Origin: Aradus depressus
Taxonomy: Eukaryota > Arthropoda > Insecta > Hemiptera > Aradidae
Length of the DNA: 64,000 nucleotides
Assembly (NCBI GenBank): GCA_963662175.1
Contig: OY759224.1
Location: 31,877,489-31,941,488, forward strand
Direction of reading: 5' to 3'
A program made the translations under genes and the position numbers. The notes beneath the pieces are model-generated. The model searched no databases and had not been told where the DNA came from. It saw only the letters and a program-made list of their open reading frames with translations. Shown here in pieces: positions 50,411-60,880 of the stretch. The first letter of the stretch is position 1; every line of letters begins with the position of its first letter.

Positions 50411-50850
50411 ACTGTCTGTGAACATGATAGCTCCCGATAGAATGAATGTATCGACACGAAATCTTATATATGAATTCAGAATACTCTAACAACGACACCT
50501 ATTCTTTTTCTGCCCAATCGACTAAAAGGAGGGGGAGATTGAGTTGGAGGGAGGCTTAACATAAAAGCTCCAACAACTGCCGATATAATGAATGTATCGA
50601 AACAAAATTTTAAATGTGAATTCAATACAATGTGGACATAACGTGTCAAACTTCAATAACTGCCGACGTAATAAATTTATCGACACAAAATTTAGTATGA
50701 GAATTCAGTAGCCTTTATGTATCTCAACTGTTAAATATAAGTGCAAATGGACGACTGGTTTTGGTGGGGGAGCGAAAAGGTAATTGATTAATTTGTTCTG
50801 GGGAAGTACATTTCCGGTGATTCACCTATGTTTTTTTTAATTATTGGACC
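50411..50850 (+). repeat. Rep-B, plus copy, three modules
   Basis: gaacatgatagctcccgata, tcgacacgaaatcttatata, caactgccgatataatgaat, aataactgccgacgtaataa, aggtaattgattaatttgtt, catttccggtgattcaccta. Modules are spaced about 90-150 bp. Confidence 0.8.
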
Positions 50851-50935
50851 TCAATTGGGAGTATAGAGGGAGAGCGGAAACTTGTGTGAATATAAATATT
50901 TTGAGTTGGGGATGTACACATTCACCGACTTTCTT

Positions 50936-52496
50936 TTTGGCCTCCTGATGGTTATTAGGTAGATTGAAAAATGATGAGGTTATTTTATAGGGGTAAGGAA
51001 GCTCTTTTTATGAAGCTGTCAAAGAATGTTAGCGCCTAGCCGTGGAGGATCCACCTCAAATTTCACCACTTCATGTTATTCTAATGCCCCTGGAGGACCT
51101 AACGCCCCCTCCCCCACCCCTAGAAAATATACTACCCCAGCGTAAATGTAAGAAGATACGGGCCATCAACTGCGGAAGATGGGCTGAGGGAGGCCTCTCA
51201 CAGATATTAAAATATTATACCAAGATATATATCTTTGGTATAAAGACTGTTACTTTCTTATAACCAGAGTATTGTAATCGTGCAAAAATAGGAATTCGAG
51301 GTTTCAACGAATTTTGACATTTCCAGGTCCCCTGTATACGTTTAGACCATTTTCACGATAATGTCCATCCGTGTGTGTGTGTGTGTGTGTATGTAATTGG
51401 AAAGTTGTGAGCGCTCTACCACAAAAAAAACAAAAAAAAAAACATTAAGGCGTAGTCAAGGTCCACGCCGTAGATTTTCCGTGAAAACGTCGGCATAAAA
51501 TCATTTTTCATTTTCTTTTAGATAGACTTTTTAGGTTTTTTAAATTTATTTTGATGCGATGATCCTTCGATTTGCGTTTTCAATAATTCCGCGCATATTT
51601 ACGATTCATGTGAGACGAAATCTTTAATTTTTTTTGCAATTTTCAATTCAATACCGATTTTTACATATATTTTGGCGAATATTTTTATTGTTTCACTTTG
51701 AGTCCTAGTAGTGCTCCTCAAGCTCTTTACAATGACACCCGAATCAACGTCCTATCTAAACGCGTTATCACGCTACACTAATTTCTAATTTTACACAACA
51801 TTGTATATACAACGTTAATTTGCAACAATCATCCGCCGGCGCCCACATTAGCCCGATAATGTCACAGGCAAAACAAACACGTACAGACATGATCTATCCA
51901 TTGTGAACTCAACCGTTGTTATCGCATTATTAGTCTCGTAGTTATTATAGATTGAAACCTGACGGTACTTTGTAACACAAGAAAGTTTGACCGGCTATCA
52001 CTGTGCTTAACGAGCGAATAGAAATTTTCACTTCAAAAAAACAAGATGTATCGGGGACGCAGCCACAGTGACGTGAAACGTCTTGTGCGTGCTGCAGACG
52101 GTGTATGGGCACTAGGGTGCAGAAATTACATAACCAAAAACACAACGTGTCGAGCAGGGCTACCGGTGTTGATTTGGATACAGTATTAACATTTACTTAA
52201 ATAAATTCGTTCTTATTTAACTAAATAGAAAATTTTCATAAAAATTTTACAATGTTAAGGTGTGATTCTGCGAAAGTAGCGCTCAACGAAAGTGGCGACG
52301 GTGGTGTGGAACTAAGATGTTGACGATAGCGCGCGCGGTGGTGAACACCTGAACCCCTTCCCCTTTGCCGCCTTTTAGAAGGCGGGAGTTTTGGCTCTTT
52401 TCTCGCCTTTTTTATCTCTTGCAAGCCAAGGCCAAAGTCAACCTTATTTCTTCTCTACTCGATTTGGCCGCTCAGTCTTCAACGTCAATTTTAACT
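50936..52496. other. No gene recognised; lowest repeat density in the window
   Basis: A Rep-N piece lies at 51250-51420 with a (GT)9 run at 51373-51391. 51480-52480 has no repeat seen elsewhere, with balanced composition in places (51740-52130, 52260-52480). Frames reach only 75 codons and show no motif. If a host gene element exists in this window, this stretch and 13643-14124 are the likelier places. Confidence 0.4.
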
Positions 52497-53350
52497 CGAA
52501 ACGTAGGGGCACTTTCAGCAGTATTGTCGACTTGCTGTTGTGTGAAACTTGCTCCAGTTTTTCTCCAGCGTAAACAGCTCTGGAATTTTTAATGAGAAGT
52601 GATATTTTTTATGACGAATTCAAACAGGAAAATGAATTCTAGGAACAATTTAGAGGAAGCACTTTTTGATTTTCTTTCATCCTGTTGGTGGTAATCGCAG
52701 AAAACAATGAAAACAAGAGTTTATTTTTCTTCGAAATGAGTCAGGTGTGCAAGAAGGTTTTTGAAATAAAACTTGTGGAGGATAAAAGTTTCTTGAAGAA
52801 AATGTGTTTCTTGACCTGCGAAAGGATCTTCTGAAAGAGATAAGAGGGAGGGGGGAACGGTGACACCCTTACCTCAGTCACCTCTCACCCGCTGAATATT
52901 GTGGGACACACACACACATTTGTGTCATACATGTTCAAATTGTCTCTCTCTTGCGTTGATGCAACGAACTATTCATGATAAGAAATTTTTCTGAGAGCAG
53001 GAAATTTCGGCGATGGAGTTTATTGTCTGTTCCTCATTTGTCCCCTACTTTCCGGTCGCTCTTGGTACACCACGTCCTTCACTCTTCCCCAGAAGTAATA
53101 GTCCATCACCGTGAGATCAGGTGAACGAGGTTTTCATTCTTGTCTGCAATTATCACCAACAGGATGAAAGAAAATTGAAAAGTGCTCCCTCTAAATTGTT
53201 CCTAGAATTCATTTTCCTGTTTGAATCCGTCATAAAAAATGTCACTTCTTATTGAAAATTACAGAGCTGTTTACGCTGGAGAAAAACTGCTGAGCAGGTT
53301 ACACAGTCGACAATACTCCTAAAAGTACTCACGAGCCCCTGCGTTTCATT
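52497..53350 (-). mobile_element. Mariner-like element with about 200-bp inverted ends
   Basis: 52497-52700 (cgaaacgtaggggcactttc to ctttcatcctgttggtg) and 53150-53345 (accaacaggatgaaagaaaa to gagcccctgcgtttc) are inverted repeats. A transposase remnant lies between them on the minus strand. A TA duplication is not evident. Long inverted ends on a mariner-like relic are less usual than short ones. Confidence 0.7.
52905..53130 (-). pseudogene. Mariner-like (DDD-type) transposase C-terminal remnant
   Basis: The minus frame from 53130 reads PRSPDLTVMDYYFWGRVKDV then VYQERPESRGQM. In mariner-type transposases the Asp of the PDLxxxD motif is the third catalytic residue. After a stop or frameshift near 53025 another frame gives INSIAEIS and IVRCINARERQFEHV, resembling the usual C-terminal R-R-x-x-C-I-x-x-G-G-x-F-E-H end. 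Earlier catalytic residues are missing. Confidence 0.72.
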
Positions 53351-53358
53351 TTGATATT

Positions 53359-53398
53359 GGGGGGGGGGGGGGGGGGAGCGGGGGGGGGGGGGGGGGGG
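53359..53398. repeat. Poly(G) runs, 18 and 19 G
   Basis: Two runs split by agc, adjoining the right end of the mariner-like element. Confidence 0.95.
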
Positions 53399-53462
53399 CA
53401 GGTTAACTGACTGAGACACATGGTATGTATATATATAGGGAGAGAGAGAGAGTGAATGATGG

Positions 53463-53502
53463 GGAGCGCCAGTAGCTCAGTGGTATGCGTGCTTGCCGGG
53501 GG
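53463..53502 (+). repeat. SINE-A head fragment, 40 bp
   Basis: gcgccagtagctcagtggta and tgcgtgcttgcc, then non-SINE sequence. Confidence 0.75.
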
Positions 53503-54110
53503 TCACGAAAAGATTGTGTCATTACAGTTTCGTTGTACCGATTTTGGCCCAAATATCAGTATATAATGACAACCCTGTTAATTAAGAAACTCACTGTTAC
53601 ATAATTAACCCCCCTCTCATCATTCCTAATTAATGTTTCACTCAAAAAGCTTATCTGACATTTCCAACCATGACTTTTTTTTTAAATTATACTTTATTTC
53701 TGCTCCTTTGCCTTCTTTTTAACAGTTGGTTTTACAAAAAAAAAAAAAATGCGCAAAACTCTATAATGAGGGTAAGACGCAGAGAAGCATATAATTAATA
53801 ATTTTTTTTTTTAACAATAGCTGTCAGAGAGGGTAAGCAGTGAAGACGAGAGTTTATTAAAAATCTCAGAAGATCAAATAACCTCGTTAGTAGATCATTA
53901 TAAAAGGGTTGTTATTCGGAGGTTACAGTATTATGAAGGTTGTTAATGGCAACGGCGGAGGGGAGCGGCGCGAATTGTAAAGAATACATAGATCGAATAA
54001 CGAGAAGAGAGAAAATATAGTTGGTAGCGGACATCAACTCAGCTATAACGATATATTAATATATATTTTCACAATAGTAAACAGACGTTTCGCCAAAAAC
54101 TCCCGTCATC
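53503..54110. other. No gene seen
   Basis: AT-rich with A and T runs near 53670, 53740 and 53803. No frame of note. Confidence 0.55.
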
Positions 54111-54114
54111 ACCT

Positions 54115-54430
54115 AAATGAAAATCACCGACAATGCACTTCCCTAGAACGAATTAATCAATTAACCTTAAGTGTTGTCCTTAAGGACTTTTGAATTTACA
54201 AATGAAAAATTGTATGTCGATACATTAATCACAATGGCAGTTATTAGAGTTATGTTAAGGCTCTCTCTAATCTACTCTTTCCCTTTGACCGATTTGGCTG
54301 AAAATCGACAAGTGTTGTCCTTATGGGATTTTGACCACACATATAAAATTTTGTGTCGATACTTTCATTATTTCGGGAGTTATTAGACCTTTTATGTTAA
54401 CGCTCCCTTCTAATCGCCAATTTTGAAGAA
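54115..54430 (-). repeat. Rep-B, minus copy, two modules
   Basis: aatcaccgacaatgcacttc, gaacgaattaatcaattaac, tatgtcgatacattaatcac, gctgaaaatcgacaagtgtt, tgtgtcgatactttcattat. Confidence 0.8.
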
Positions 54431-54462
54431 AGTGTTCAAAAAAATTTCAATTAATAATTATT

Positions 54463-54800
54463 TCATTTGGATTTCTTCTAAATATAATAATGAGATGCCA
54501 TATTGTTTTCATAAATTTGCAAAAAAAAATGTCCAATCTATTCCAAAGGTATAAATTATCACACTGGGTTCACAGGGACAATGAATAGCATAGAATAAGA
54601 GAACAATATTGGGTTTATTTATTTAAACCTACATTATAAATAAAATCAAAATATCAATATAAAAAAAAAGATCAAATTACTTACAATAAAAATTTTACAA
54701 GCTAATTTCTACAACTACTTTAGTCTCTTTTCTTTTTAAATATTGTGGCCATTCTTTAATTCAATGTTATTTTGGGCATATAAACATTTAAATAAATAAA
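54463..54800. repeat. Dispersed repeat R3, copy 2
   Basis: Related to 21485-21790, same orientation, with many substitutions and small indels. Confidence 0.75.
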
Positions 54801-55439
54801 AGTATCTTTGCGCATCTACTTCACTGTTATTTTCACTCCTACATGGTTCACTACACTTTAACCCTTAAAACACTTCTCTCTCTAGACTGTCCACTTCCAC
54901 AATAAAACTTAGACTGTTTCACACTATTTAAAACGGCTGATCGTCGTTTTTTGTCTCCATTCATTGGTTGTTGACATTTCGTTTTAAAACAAAATGTGAC
55001 TAGTCCATCTTTGTATATTTATTCACTAATTAAGTTACTTCACTCCTAACAGCTGTTTTTATACAAATCAATATAATTAATTTTATAATATATTAATAAT
55101 CTTAATGTGTTTAAATTTTTTACATCCCAGTGGTTCGGTATTAGAGGCGTTCAACCTAGATCATAGAGATAGTCTGCGGCAGTCGAAGACCAAGTGGGTA
55201 GGATATCCACTTCCCTGGGGAAGTAGGATATCCACATCCCTGGTGGGTAGCTATCCAGTTCCAACCTGATTGCATCTTGATTCCAAGATATATCATTGCC
55301 TGAATTAGGATTTGTGGGCCGGTGTACTGACCTACGGTTTCATTAGCCGGAGAGCTCCACACTTCGCTACATTTACACCTTCTTCACAAATAGAGCTACC
55401 CTTTAATTAAGTTCTATTGTTAGTTCAAAACAGTGTTTG
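54801..55439. other. No gene seen
   Basis: 55190-55260 has an internal near-repeat (gtaggatatccac twice, 25 bp apart). Frames are short and have no motif. Confidence 0.5.
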
Positions 55440-55680
55440 GCAATGTACTTCCCCAGTACCAATAGTTCAAGTAAGTTTTCGCATTCCCTCTAAAATCCAT
55501 CGAACGGGCTGAACGATTTGAAGCTCCACTTCGTAATTCAAATATTGAGTTTTAGCCCAAACAGTCGAATGAGGAATAAAATTCATTGGAAATTTTGGAA
55601 AATATGAAATTCTGTCGAAAACTCAGCATCGAGTTTACATAACTTCCCCTATACTTGGTACAAGTGGATAAGTAAAAAGT
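55440..55680. repeat. Rep-B pieces
   Basis: caatgtacttccccagtacc, gttttcgcattccctctaaa, and at the right attctgtcgaaaactcagca then cataacttcccctatacttg. Confidence 0.6.
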
Positions 55681-56024
55681 TGGGTAGTGATAAATTTTTG
55701 AATTATACGAAAGAAATTAGAGAATTGTAGGGGGAGGGGGGGGGGAGAATTAGAGAAGAATTTGGAGTATGGGAGTCACGTAGGAAGGAAAGTGTGGACT
55801 TATGAAGCACAAAGCTCCGGAGAGGTGGCAATTATCGGAAAAGCACAGCTCAGCAGCGGGGGCCTCTAATTGATAAAGCCATCTCAGGGGGGCGTCAGCT
55901 GGTCTCTTATTGCACGGCGCTCCACTTTATTGGACCAATCAGCCAATCTAGTAATTAGAGATAATATAATATGATAACAAGTGACAATTTTGTGGCAACA
56001 CGTCAAAATAACTTAAACAACTTC
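55681..56024. other. No gene seen
   Basis: A 10-G run at 55738-55747 and unassigned sequence of balanced composition at 55800-55930. Confidence 0.5.
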
Positions 56025-56220
56025 CCCACCACGAATTATTTAATTAAGTTGTCGATCTCCCTTCAAAATTAATCGACCGTCTGGGCTTCTCCCTTCCCTT
56101 CGAACGATTTCGCGGAAAATTAATAGGTGCCTTCTTTATGGAGACTTGAATTTAAATATAAAATTTCATGTCGATACATTCATTACATCGGCAGTTAGTG
56201 GGATTTTTGGGATCATATAA
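56025..56220 (-). repeat. Rep-B, minus copy
   Basis: ttccccaccacgaattattt, aattaagttgtcgatctccc, aaaattaataggtgccttct, atttcatgtcgatacattca, atcggcagttagtgggattt. Confidence 0.78.
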
Positions 56221-56264
56221 ATTTTGTTTTTTTCTTTATATAGAAAAAAACGCTTTTTTAGTAG

Positions 56265-56790
56265 TAGTAGTAAAGTCTTTATTTTATTAACATAATAGAA
56301 AATTACATCCAAAACATACATACAATAATGTAACCTTTTATGAAGACAAACTCAATGGCCTAAAGCGTCTTGAGGAGTCTAGATTTACATAAATAATATT
56401 ATCTTATAAACTTATTTCTTATAAACTTATTAACAACACATTTTTCTTTCTAAAACACAAATAAAAATAAAATAATAAATATATCTTTGTTCCTATTTAT
56501 TTAATTCATAGTTTCTGAAATCGTAAGCCTTTTTGCAATAATTTACCAGTAGTTGCCAATCTTTACCATTTAATAATGCCAATATAAATGAAGTATCTAT
56601 GTTGTTTTTAAATATTTTATTTTTTAAATCATGATATTTGGGGCAGGTAATGAGGAAGTGATGTAGATCTTCTTTACAGGGGCTGTAACACATTGGGCAT
56701 ACAAAGTCCATATCTTCGGAGGTATATTCATTGATAGGTGTATAGCTTAGATGCAACAGTTCTTTTCAATTCTGAGATTTATGGTAGTAT
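56265..56790 (-). mobile_element. LINE family L3, 5'-truncated
   Basis: On the minus strand a coding end (56756-56493) is followed by about 220 bp of 3' UTR and the end aataaagactttactactac, where a TAC microsatellite forms the tail (56262-56272). A microsatellite tail instead of poly(A) is known for several LINE clades. Confidence 0.72.
56493..56756 (-). pseudogene. LINE C-terminal zinc-knuckle fragment (L3)
   Basis: The 87-residue frame contains CPMCYSPCKEDLHHFLITC (C-x2-C-x8-H-x4-C), followed by a lysine- and asparagine-rich end. It lacks all catalytic domains. Similar layout to 2033-2332 and 13012-13311, but the sequences have diverged strongly. Confidence 0.68.
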
Positions 56791-57686
56791 TGTGCAGTTT
56801 TTAGGGTCGGTGAATGCAAAAGTATACATTTAATATTACATGGACTGGCTATGGCGAAAAGCTAAGACCAAAAAAGGAGAAAAAAAAAAAAGTTTTTTTT
56901 TTTTAATAATTCTTTATTTTGAATATTTATAATCGGTATAAACCATAAGTAAATTTGATGAATGACATTAAACATTAAATTATACATTAAAAAAAAATTA
57001 TAAAAATAAAAAATAAAAATATATACATCGAAAGCAAATGATAATGTACAAAATTATAGGTAAAAAAAATATATAAATGAAATAATTGTATAATAAATAA
57101 TAATGGTCTATGCAAATAATATAATATATGTATACAAAACAAAGAGAAAATATTAAATTTAAATAATAATAAAGGCTTGATGCATTTGATTAATTTTTTT
57201 TTAAATTTGTTCTTCATCCTCTGTGGAAGGTTATAGGCGTATTAGTACCTCAATATCTGGTCCATCCCAGCATCCACTCACGCAATCTTTGTAACTCAAA
57301 AACCACTGCAATGATTAATGAGAAATCTTTTTGAATAAATTAGTTTTAGCTCCAAAGCTAGCGTTACTACAGTTGAAGGACTATAAGCTTTATTCCGTAT
57401 GAATAATTGAAAATTATAACATCATGAATGTACTGTCGAGGAACTGAATAGCCTTATAGGAGATATTGGGAGAAAAGTCAAAGTTCCCCGGGCAACGCCG
57501 GGTATTACTGCTAGTATAAAATAAAATAAACATTTGAGCCCTCGAAACACCCCCGGTTCCCTGTCATCCCCATCCTTCCAACTTAATGGGGGCAGGGGAG
57601 GCCGCGGGGGCTGGAGTGACCCCCCTGCCTTCTCGCCCCGCCAATCAGAGCTATTAGAAGAAAAAACTAACAATAATAGTTGATTA
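56791..57686. other. No gene seen; extremely AT-rich, then GC-rich patch
   Basis: 56880-57220 is AT-rich with A and T runs; its minus frame of 76 residues is a low-complexity artefact. 57540-57650 is a GC-rich patch with a 91-residue minus frame (57422-57697) lacking any motif. Confidence 0.5.
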
Positions 57687-57820
57687 TTGTGACTCATGCC
57701 AGGGCTTTAACATCGTAGGTCATATCGCCTACTACCACAGCGCTCTTTTGTCACTATCATGGACATGAGCCCGACTCTACTATACAAGTCCTAAATTTTG
57801 CCCACCCTAAATTTTACTAC
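57687..57820 (-). repeat. SINE-A 3' part, minus
   Basis: gactcatgccagggctttaa, gcctactaccacagcgctct, gagcccgactctactataca, tttgcccaccctaaatttt. Confidence 0.85.
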
Positions 57821-57869
57821 CAATTTTAAAAATTTTACAATGTTGTTAAATTTTAACCGCGGGAAAATG

Positions 57870-58235
57870 GACATATTTTATGTCGATACATTCATTACAT
57901 CGGTAGTTATTAGGGTTTTTATATTGTGCCCCCTCCCCTGAACCCCCCTCCCCCCCTGAAATTTGAAAGGTTAAGGGCTCTTTGTGTTTTGACTTTAAAT
58001 ATGAAATTTGATGTCTATACATTTTCATTTTCTTTATGTATTTATTCTGTATGTATTTATTCTCAGAATAATAAAATTTATTTTCATTTCATTTCATTTT
58101 TTGAGTTGAGCCCCCCTCCGATCACCCCTTCTCATCTGCCGAAATGATTAGAGTTTTTACGTTATGCCTCCACCCTAATCCCCTTTTCACTTTGGTCGAT
58201 TTGGCTGAAAAACTATAGGTATCAAATAATTTATG
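57870..58235 (-). repeat. Rep-B, minus copy, two to three modules
   Basis: tatgtcgatacattcattac, atcggtagttattagggttt, aatatgaaatttgatgtcta, ttgagttgagcccccctccg, gtcgatttggctgaaaaact. A tattttcatttcattt low-complexity insertion at 58025-58100 separates modules. Confidence 0.78.
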
Positions 58236-58326
58236 GTTTCCAGATTTACTTTGTGAAGCTCCATTCTAGGAATAGATAATTAAAATAGACAATTTCTCTG
58301 TCAAACTTCACTATATATTCTCAAAT

Positions 58327-58365
58327 ACTCAACTAGTTTCGCCGTGTTAAGGCATTATCAGTTTA
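58327..58365 (-). ncRNA. Hammerhead-like core, family H5, left arm
   Basis: On the minus strand: CTGATAA, bulged T, GCC-loop-GGC, GAAA, CTAGTT, GAGT. ACTAGT is a 6-nt palindrome. G8 of the standard core is A here, which should reduce activity. Confidence 0.38.
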
Positions 58366-58371
58366 TAAGTG

Positions 58372-58410
58372 ACTCTTGATAATGCCTTAACTCGGCGAAA
58401 CTAGTTGAGT
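58372..58410 (+). ncRNA. Hammerhead-like core, family H5, right arm
   Basis: ACTC (58372-58375), TTGATAA, T, GCC-loop-GGC, GAAA (58397-58400), CTAGTT, GAGT (58407-58410). ACTC/GAGT is a perfect 4-bp stem I. Two core positions differ from the standard. Confidence 0.4.
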
Positions 58411-58470
58411 ATTTGAGAATATATAGTAAAGTTTGACAAAGAAATTGTGTATTTTAATTATCTATTACTA

Positions 58471-58959
58471 TAGGTATCGTCGTTAGAGGGTTCTGAAAAT
58501 TCAGGAAAATTCCGAGGAAAACCTGAGATTCCGTTGAAAACTTATTAAAATTATTATTTACAATTATATAACTTGCTGCATACATCGTCTAGCTGGGGAA
58601 GCAGCCAACATACAGACAGTCCCCTTATTGTTTCATTTATAAAGATAAAAACATTTTCAGGAGAATAAATTTTTTCATTAAAATCCAGGATTTCATGAAA
58701 AGTTCATAACTTTTCAGAGGGAGAACTGATAAAAGTGAACCATTGAATGGAATTTGTATTTTTGTTGTGTTTTATCACCGTAAATGATAAATGCTACGAC
58801 TGTATGCAGTAGTTTAAATTTACAGTCTAAAAGTGGATTGTATACGAGTGGTTGAACACGGAGCTATAGTGCTGTCATCCCCCTTCACAACCACTCAATT
58901 GTTATTCGAAATGAAAAGGACGGAAAAAGAAATGTCGACTTTTTGAAAAAAATAAAAAG
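58471..58959. other. No gene seen; Rep-B-like end at 58500-58620
   Basis: gagattccgttgaaaactta and ctagctggggaagcagccaa are Rep-B-like. The rest is unassigned. Confidence 0.5.
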
Positions 58960-59215
58960 TTGTCGGTGAATCACTGACAATGTACTTCGCCAGTGCGAAT
59001 TAATCAACTCAGTTTTTTTTTTTCTCACTCCCAAAAATATCTCCCGATTTCATTGAAAATCAGTACCTCCACTGATCCTCATTTTCCCTTTGTCCGATTC
59101 GACTGAAAGTTTATAGGTGTCGTCCTTATTCCATTCTGGATTTACATATAAAATTTCATGTTAGTAAATTCATTACATCGGTGGTTATTAAGTTTTTTGT
59201 TATTAAGCACTTCCC
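58960..59215 (-). repeat. Rep-B, minus copy
   Basis: gtcggtgaatcactgacaat, gtgcgaattaatcaactcag, gaaagtttataggtgtcgtc, aaatttcatgttagtaaatt, atcggtggttattaagtttt. A Rep-N piece follows at 59225-59335. Confidence 0.8.
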
Positions 59216-59537
59216 CTATTCCTACCCCTGAACACATACTAATGGGGTGAGTGATACGACAACCTTGATACGTGAAATTTCGCTATAAACTCGGATTTTC
59301 ACACTACTTTTATACTAAAGGTATAAGAGATTAAAAATATATTTATAACCACATATATTTATATATGAAATAAGTATGTACCCATATTTTAGATTGGATA
59401 TAAAGAGACATATTTGACATTACCGACAACAGGTGGAGCAGACCCAGAGCCTACCTTGTTCGTCTTGTGCCTGAGGACTTCATACCCAGGCATGCGCACA
59501 GACTAATGTTCGGCTCGTCGCTCGCATGTCTATACGC

Positions 59538-59741
59538 CACTTAAGCGATGGTCCCGAGCCTGTAGTGTCAGGTACTCGTTAAAGACCCCTGCCCTAGTTG
59601 AATAAAAATTTAGGGTAGGCAAAATTTAGGACTCCCAATGAGTCGGGCTCATGTCCACCAGAGTGACGAAAGAGCGTTCTGGTAGTAGGTGATATGACCT
59701 CATAGTTAAAGCCCGGGCATGAGTCATAATAACTAACTATA
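59538..59741 (+). repeat. SINE-A, 3' two-thirds
   Basis: ttaagcgatggtcccgagcc, gtcaggtactcgttaaagac, ttaggactcccaatgagtcg, agcccgggcatgagtcataa and a CTAAC tail. It lacks the tRNA-like head. Confidence 0.9.
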
Positions 59742-59817
59742 ATATTTTATGTACATATTTTAGCAACTACAATTTTGTCTGTTTTACTTCTTTTTACTAA
59801 ACGATGTTTTTTTTTTT

Positions 59818-59965
59818 TCATCGCTTAACGTTTCATCGGAAGGACGGCGTGCTAAAGGTTTCTTCACCTCCCAGGTAAAAAAAAACTAAGGACTTCGGTC
59901 GGATTTCGAACCCACAATCATGAGCTCTGTGGACAAGCACGCCATCTCAGCTACCGGCGCCCTCA
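59818..59965 (-). repeat. SINE-A, 5' half, minus
   Basis: catcgcttaacgtttcatcg to cagctaccggcgccctc. Together with 59538-59741 it gives an inverted pair of complementary halves about 75 bp apart. Confidence 0.87.
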
Positions 59966-60098
59966 AATAAATATATGATGTGACATTATACCAATTAGAT
60001 TTTTAGGGATCCCCCCTCTCTCCGTATCTATGCCAATGTGTATATGTTGGTGTGTTTCTAGGATGATCCATAATAACAGAAGTGGATGATAGGTGGGT

Positions 60099-60123
60099 GG
60101 GGGGGGGGGGGGGGGGGGGGGGG
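60099..60123. repeat. Poly(G) run, 25 G
   Basis: Preceded by aggtgggt. Confidence 0.95.
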
Positions 60124-60426
60124 AGTACATTGGGTACATGGGAGTGATACGTCATAACAGTCAGACATGCCGTCATCCATCAGAGGAACATGGCTTCCAG
60201 CTTATGTCATCGTATACCCGCCAAAACCAACCAATCACAGCAGGACAATCTCCCGCCAGTCCAGTCCACCTCAGACCAATCTGTTAACTGCCCATATCAA
60301 TCAAACACAAATACAATCGATAATAATTAATATGTCAAATGAATAATATTTATTTTTAGTACTTTAATATAAATAAATAACTATTTAACCTCTCCCACTT
60401 ATTATGTATTTTGATCTGAACCGACT

Positions 60427-60455
60427 GAGAGCGCCGGTAGCTGGCGTGCTTGGGG
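60427..60455 (+). repeat. SINE-A head fragment
   Basis: gagcgccggtagc, a small deletion, then tggcgtgcttg. It ends at the start of the RTE-like fragment. Confidence 0.6.
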
Positions 60456-60880
60456 ATCTATCGATACAAGTAACCATGGCGGAAGATAGGCGTCTTGACA
60501 TCTTCGAGAGGAGAATACTCCGCAGGATCTACAGCCCCACCCAGGAGGAGGGCGTCTGGCGCATCTGATACAACCAGGAGTTGTACGCACTCTATACCGA
60601 GCCAAAATTGTCGCACTGGATTAGGGTTGCCAGACTCCGTTGGACCGGACATGTAAGACGGATGGACGAGGACCTTATACCCAGGAAACTGGTGAATGTG
60701 ACACCGGAGGGTAGGAGAAGAGTGGGACGACTCAGAAGAAGATGGCTGGAGACCGTGAACAGAGACACAAGACGGTTTGGTGCGGTGGGCTGGTGGAGAC
60801 AGGCCCAGGACAGAGCTGCACAGGGACATTTCCTAGAGGAGGCCAAGGCTCTTGAAGGGCTGTAGCGCCAATGATGATGA
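60456..60880 (+). pseudogene. RTE-like LINE, C-terminal end
   Basis: The frame reads LDIFERRILRRIYSPTQEEG, a TGA stop near 60568, then YNQELYALYTEPKLSHWIRV, RLRWTGHVRRMDEDLIPRKL and RRRWLETVNRDTRRFG to a stop at 60863. These are the post-thumb motifs of RTE-type endonuclease-reverse transcriptases. It ends ctgtagcgccaatgatgatg, a GAT-repeat tail. It shares the gtagcgcca end with 26290-26800. Catalytic domains are missing. Confidence 0.83.

Larger units (their letters stand above)
58236..58470. mobile_element. H5 fold-back element, about 90-bp arms
   Basis: 58271-58361 and 58375-58466 are inverted copies with outward 3' ends (attttaattatctatt). Both arms carry a hammerhead-like core. The left flank (atttatggtttccagattta) recurs inverted beside the copy at 41501. 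Confidence 0.85.

Noticed and set aside
56987..57217. Membrane-protein-like frame of 76 codons
   Set aside because: Extreme AT content produces hydrophobic codons; no start context or homology signal.
57422..57697. Proline-rich 91-codon frame
   Set aside because: It comes from a GC-rich patch with C runs, with no motif and no splice context.
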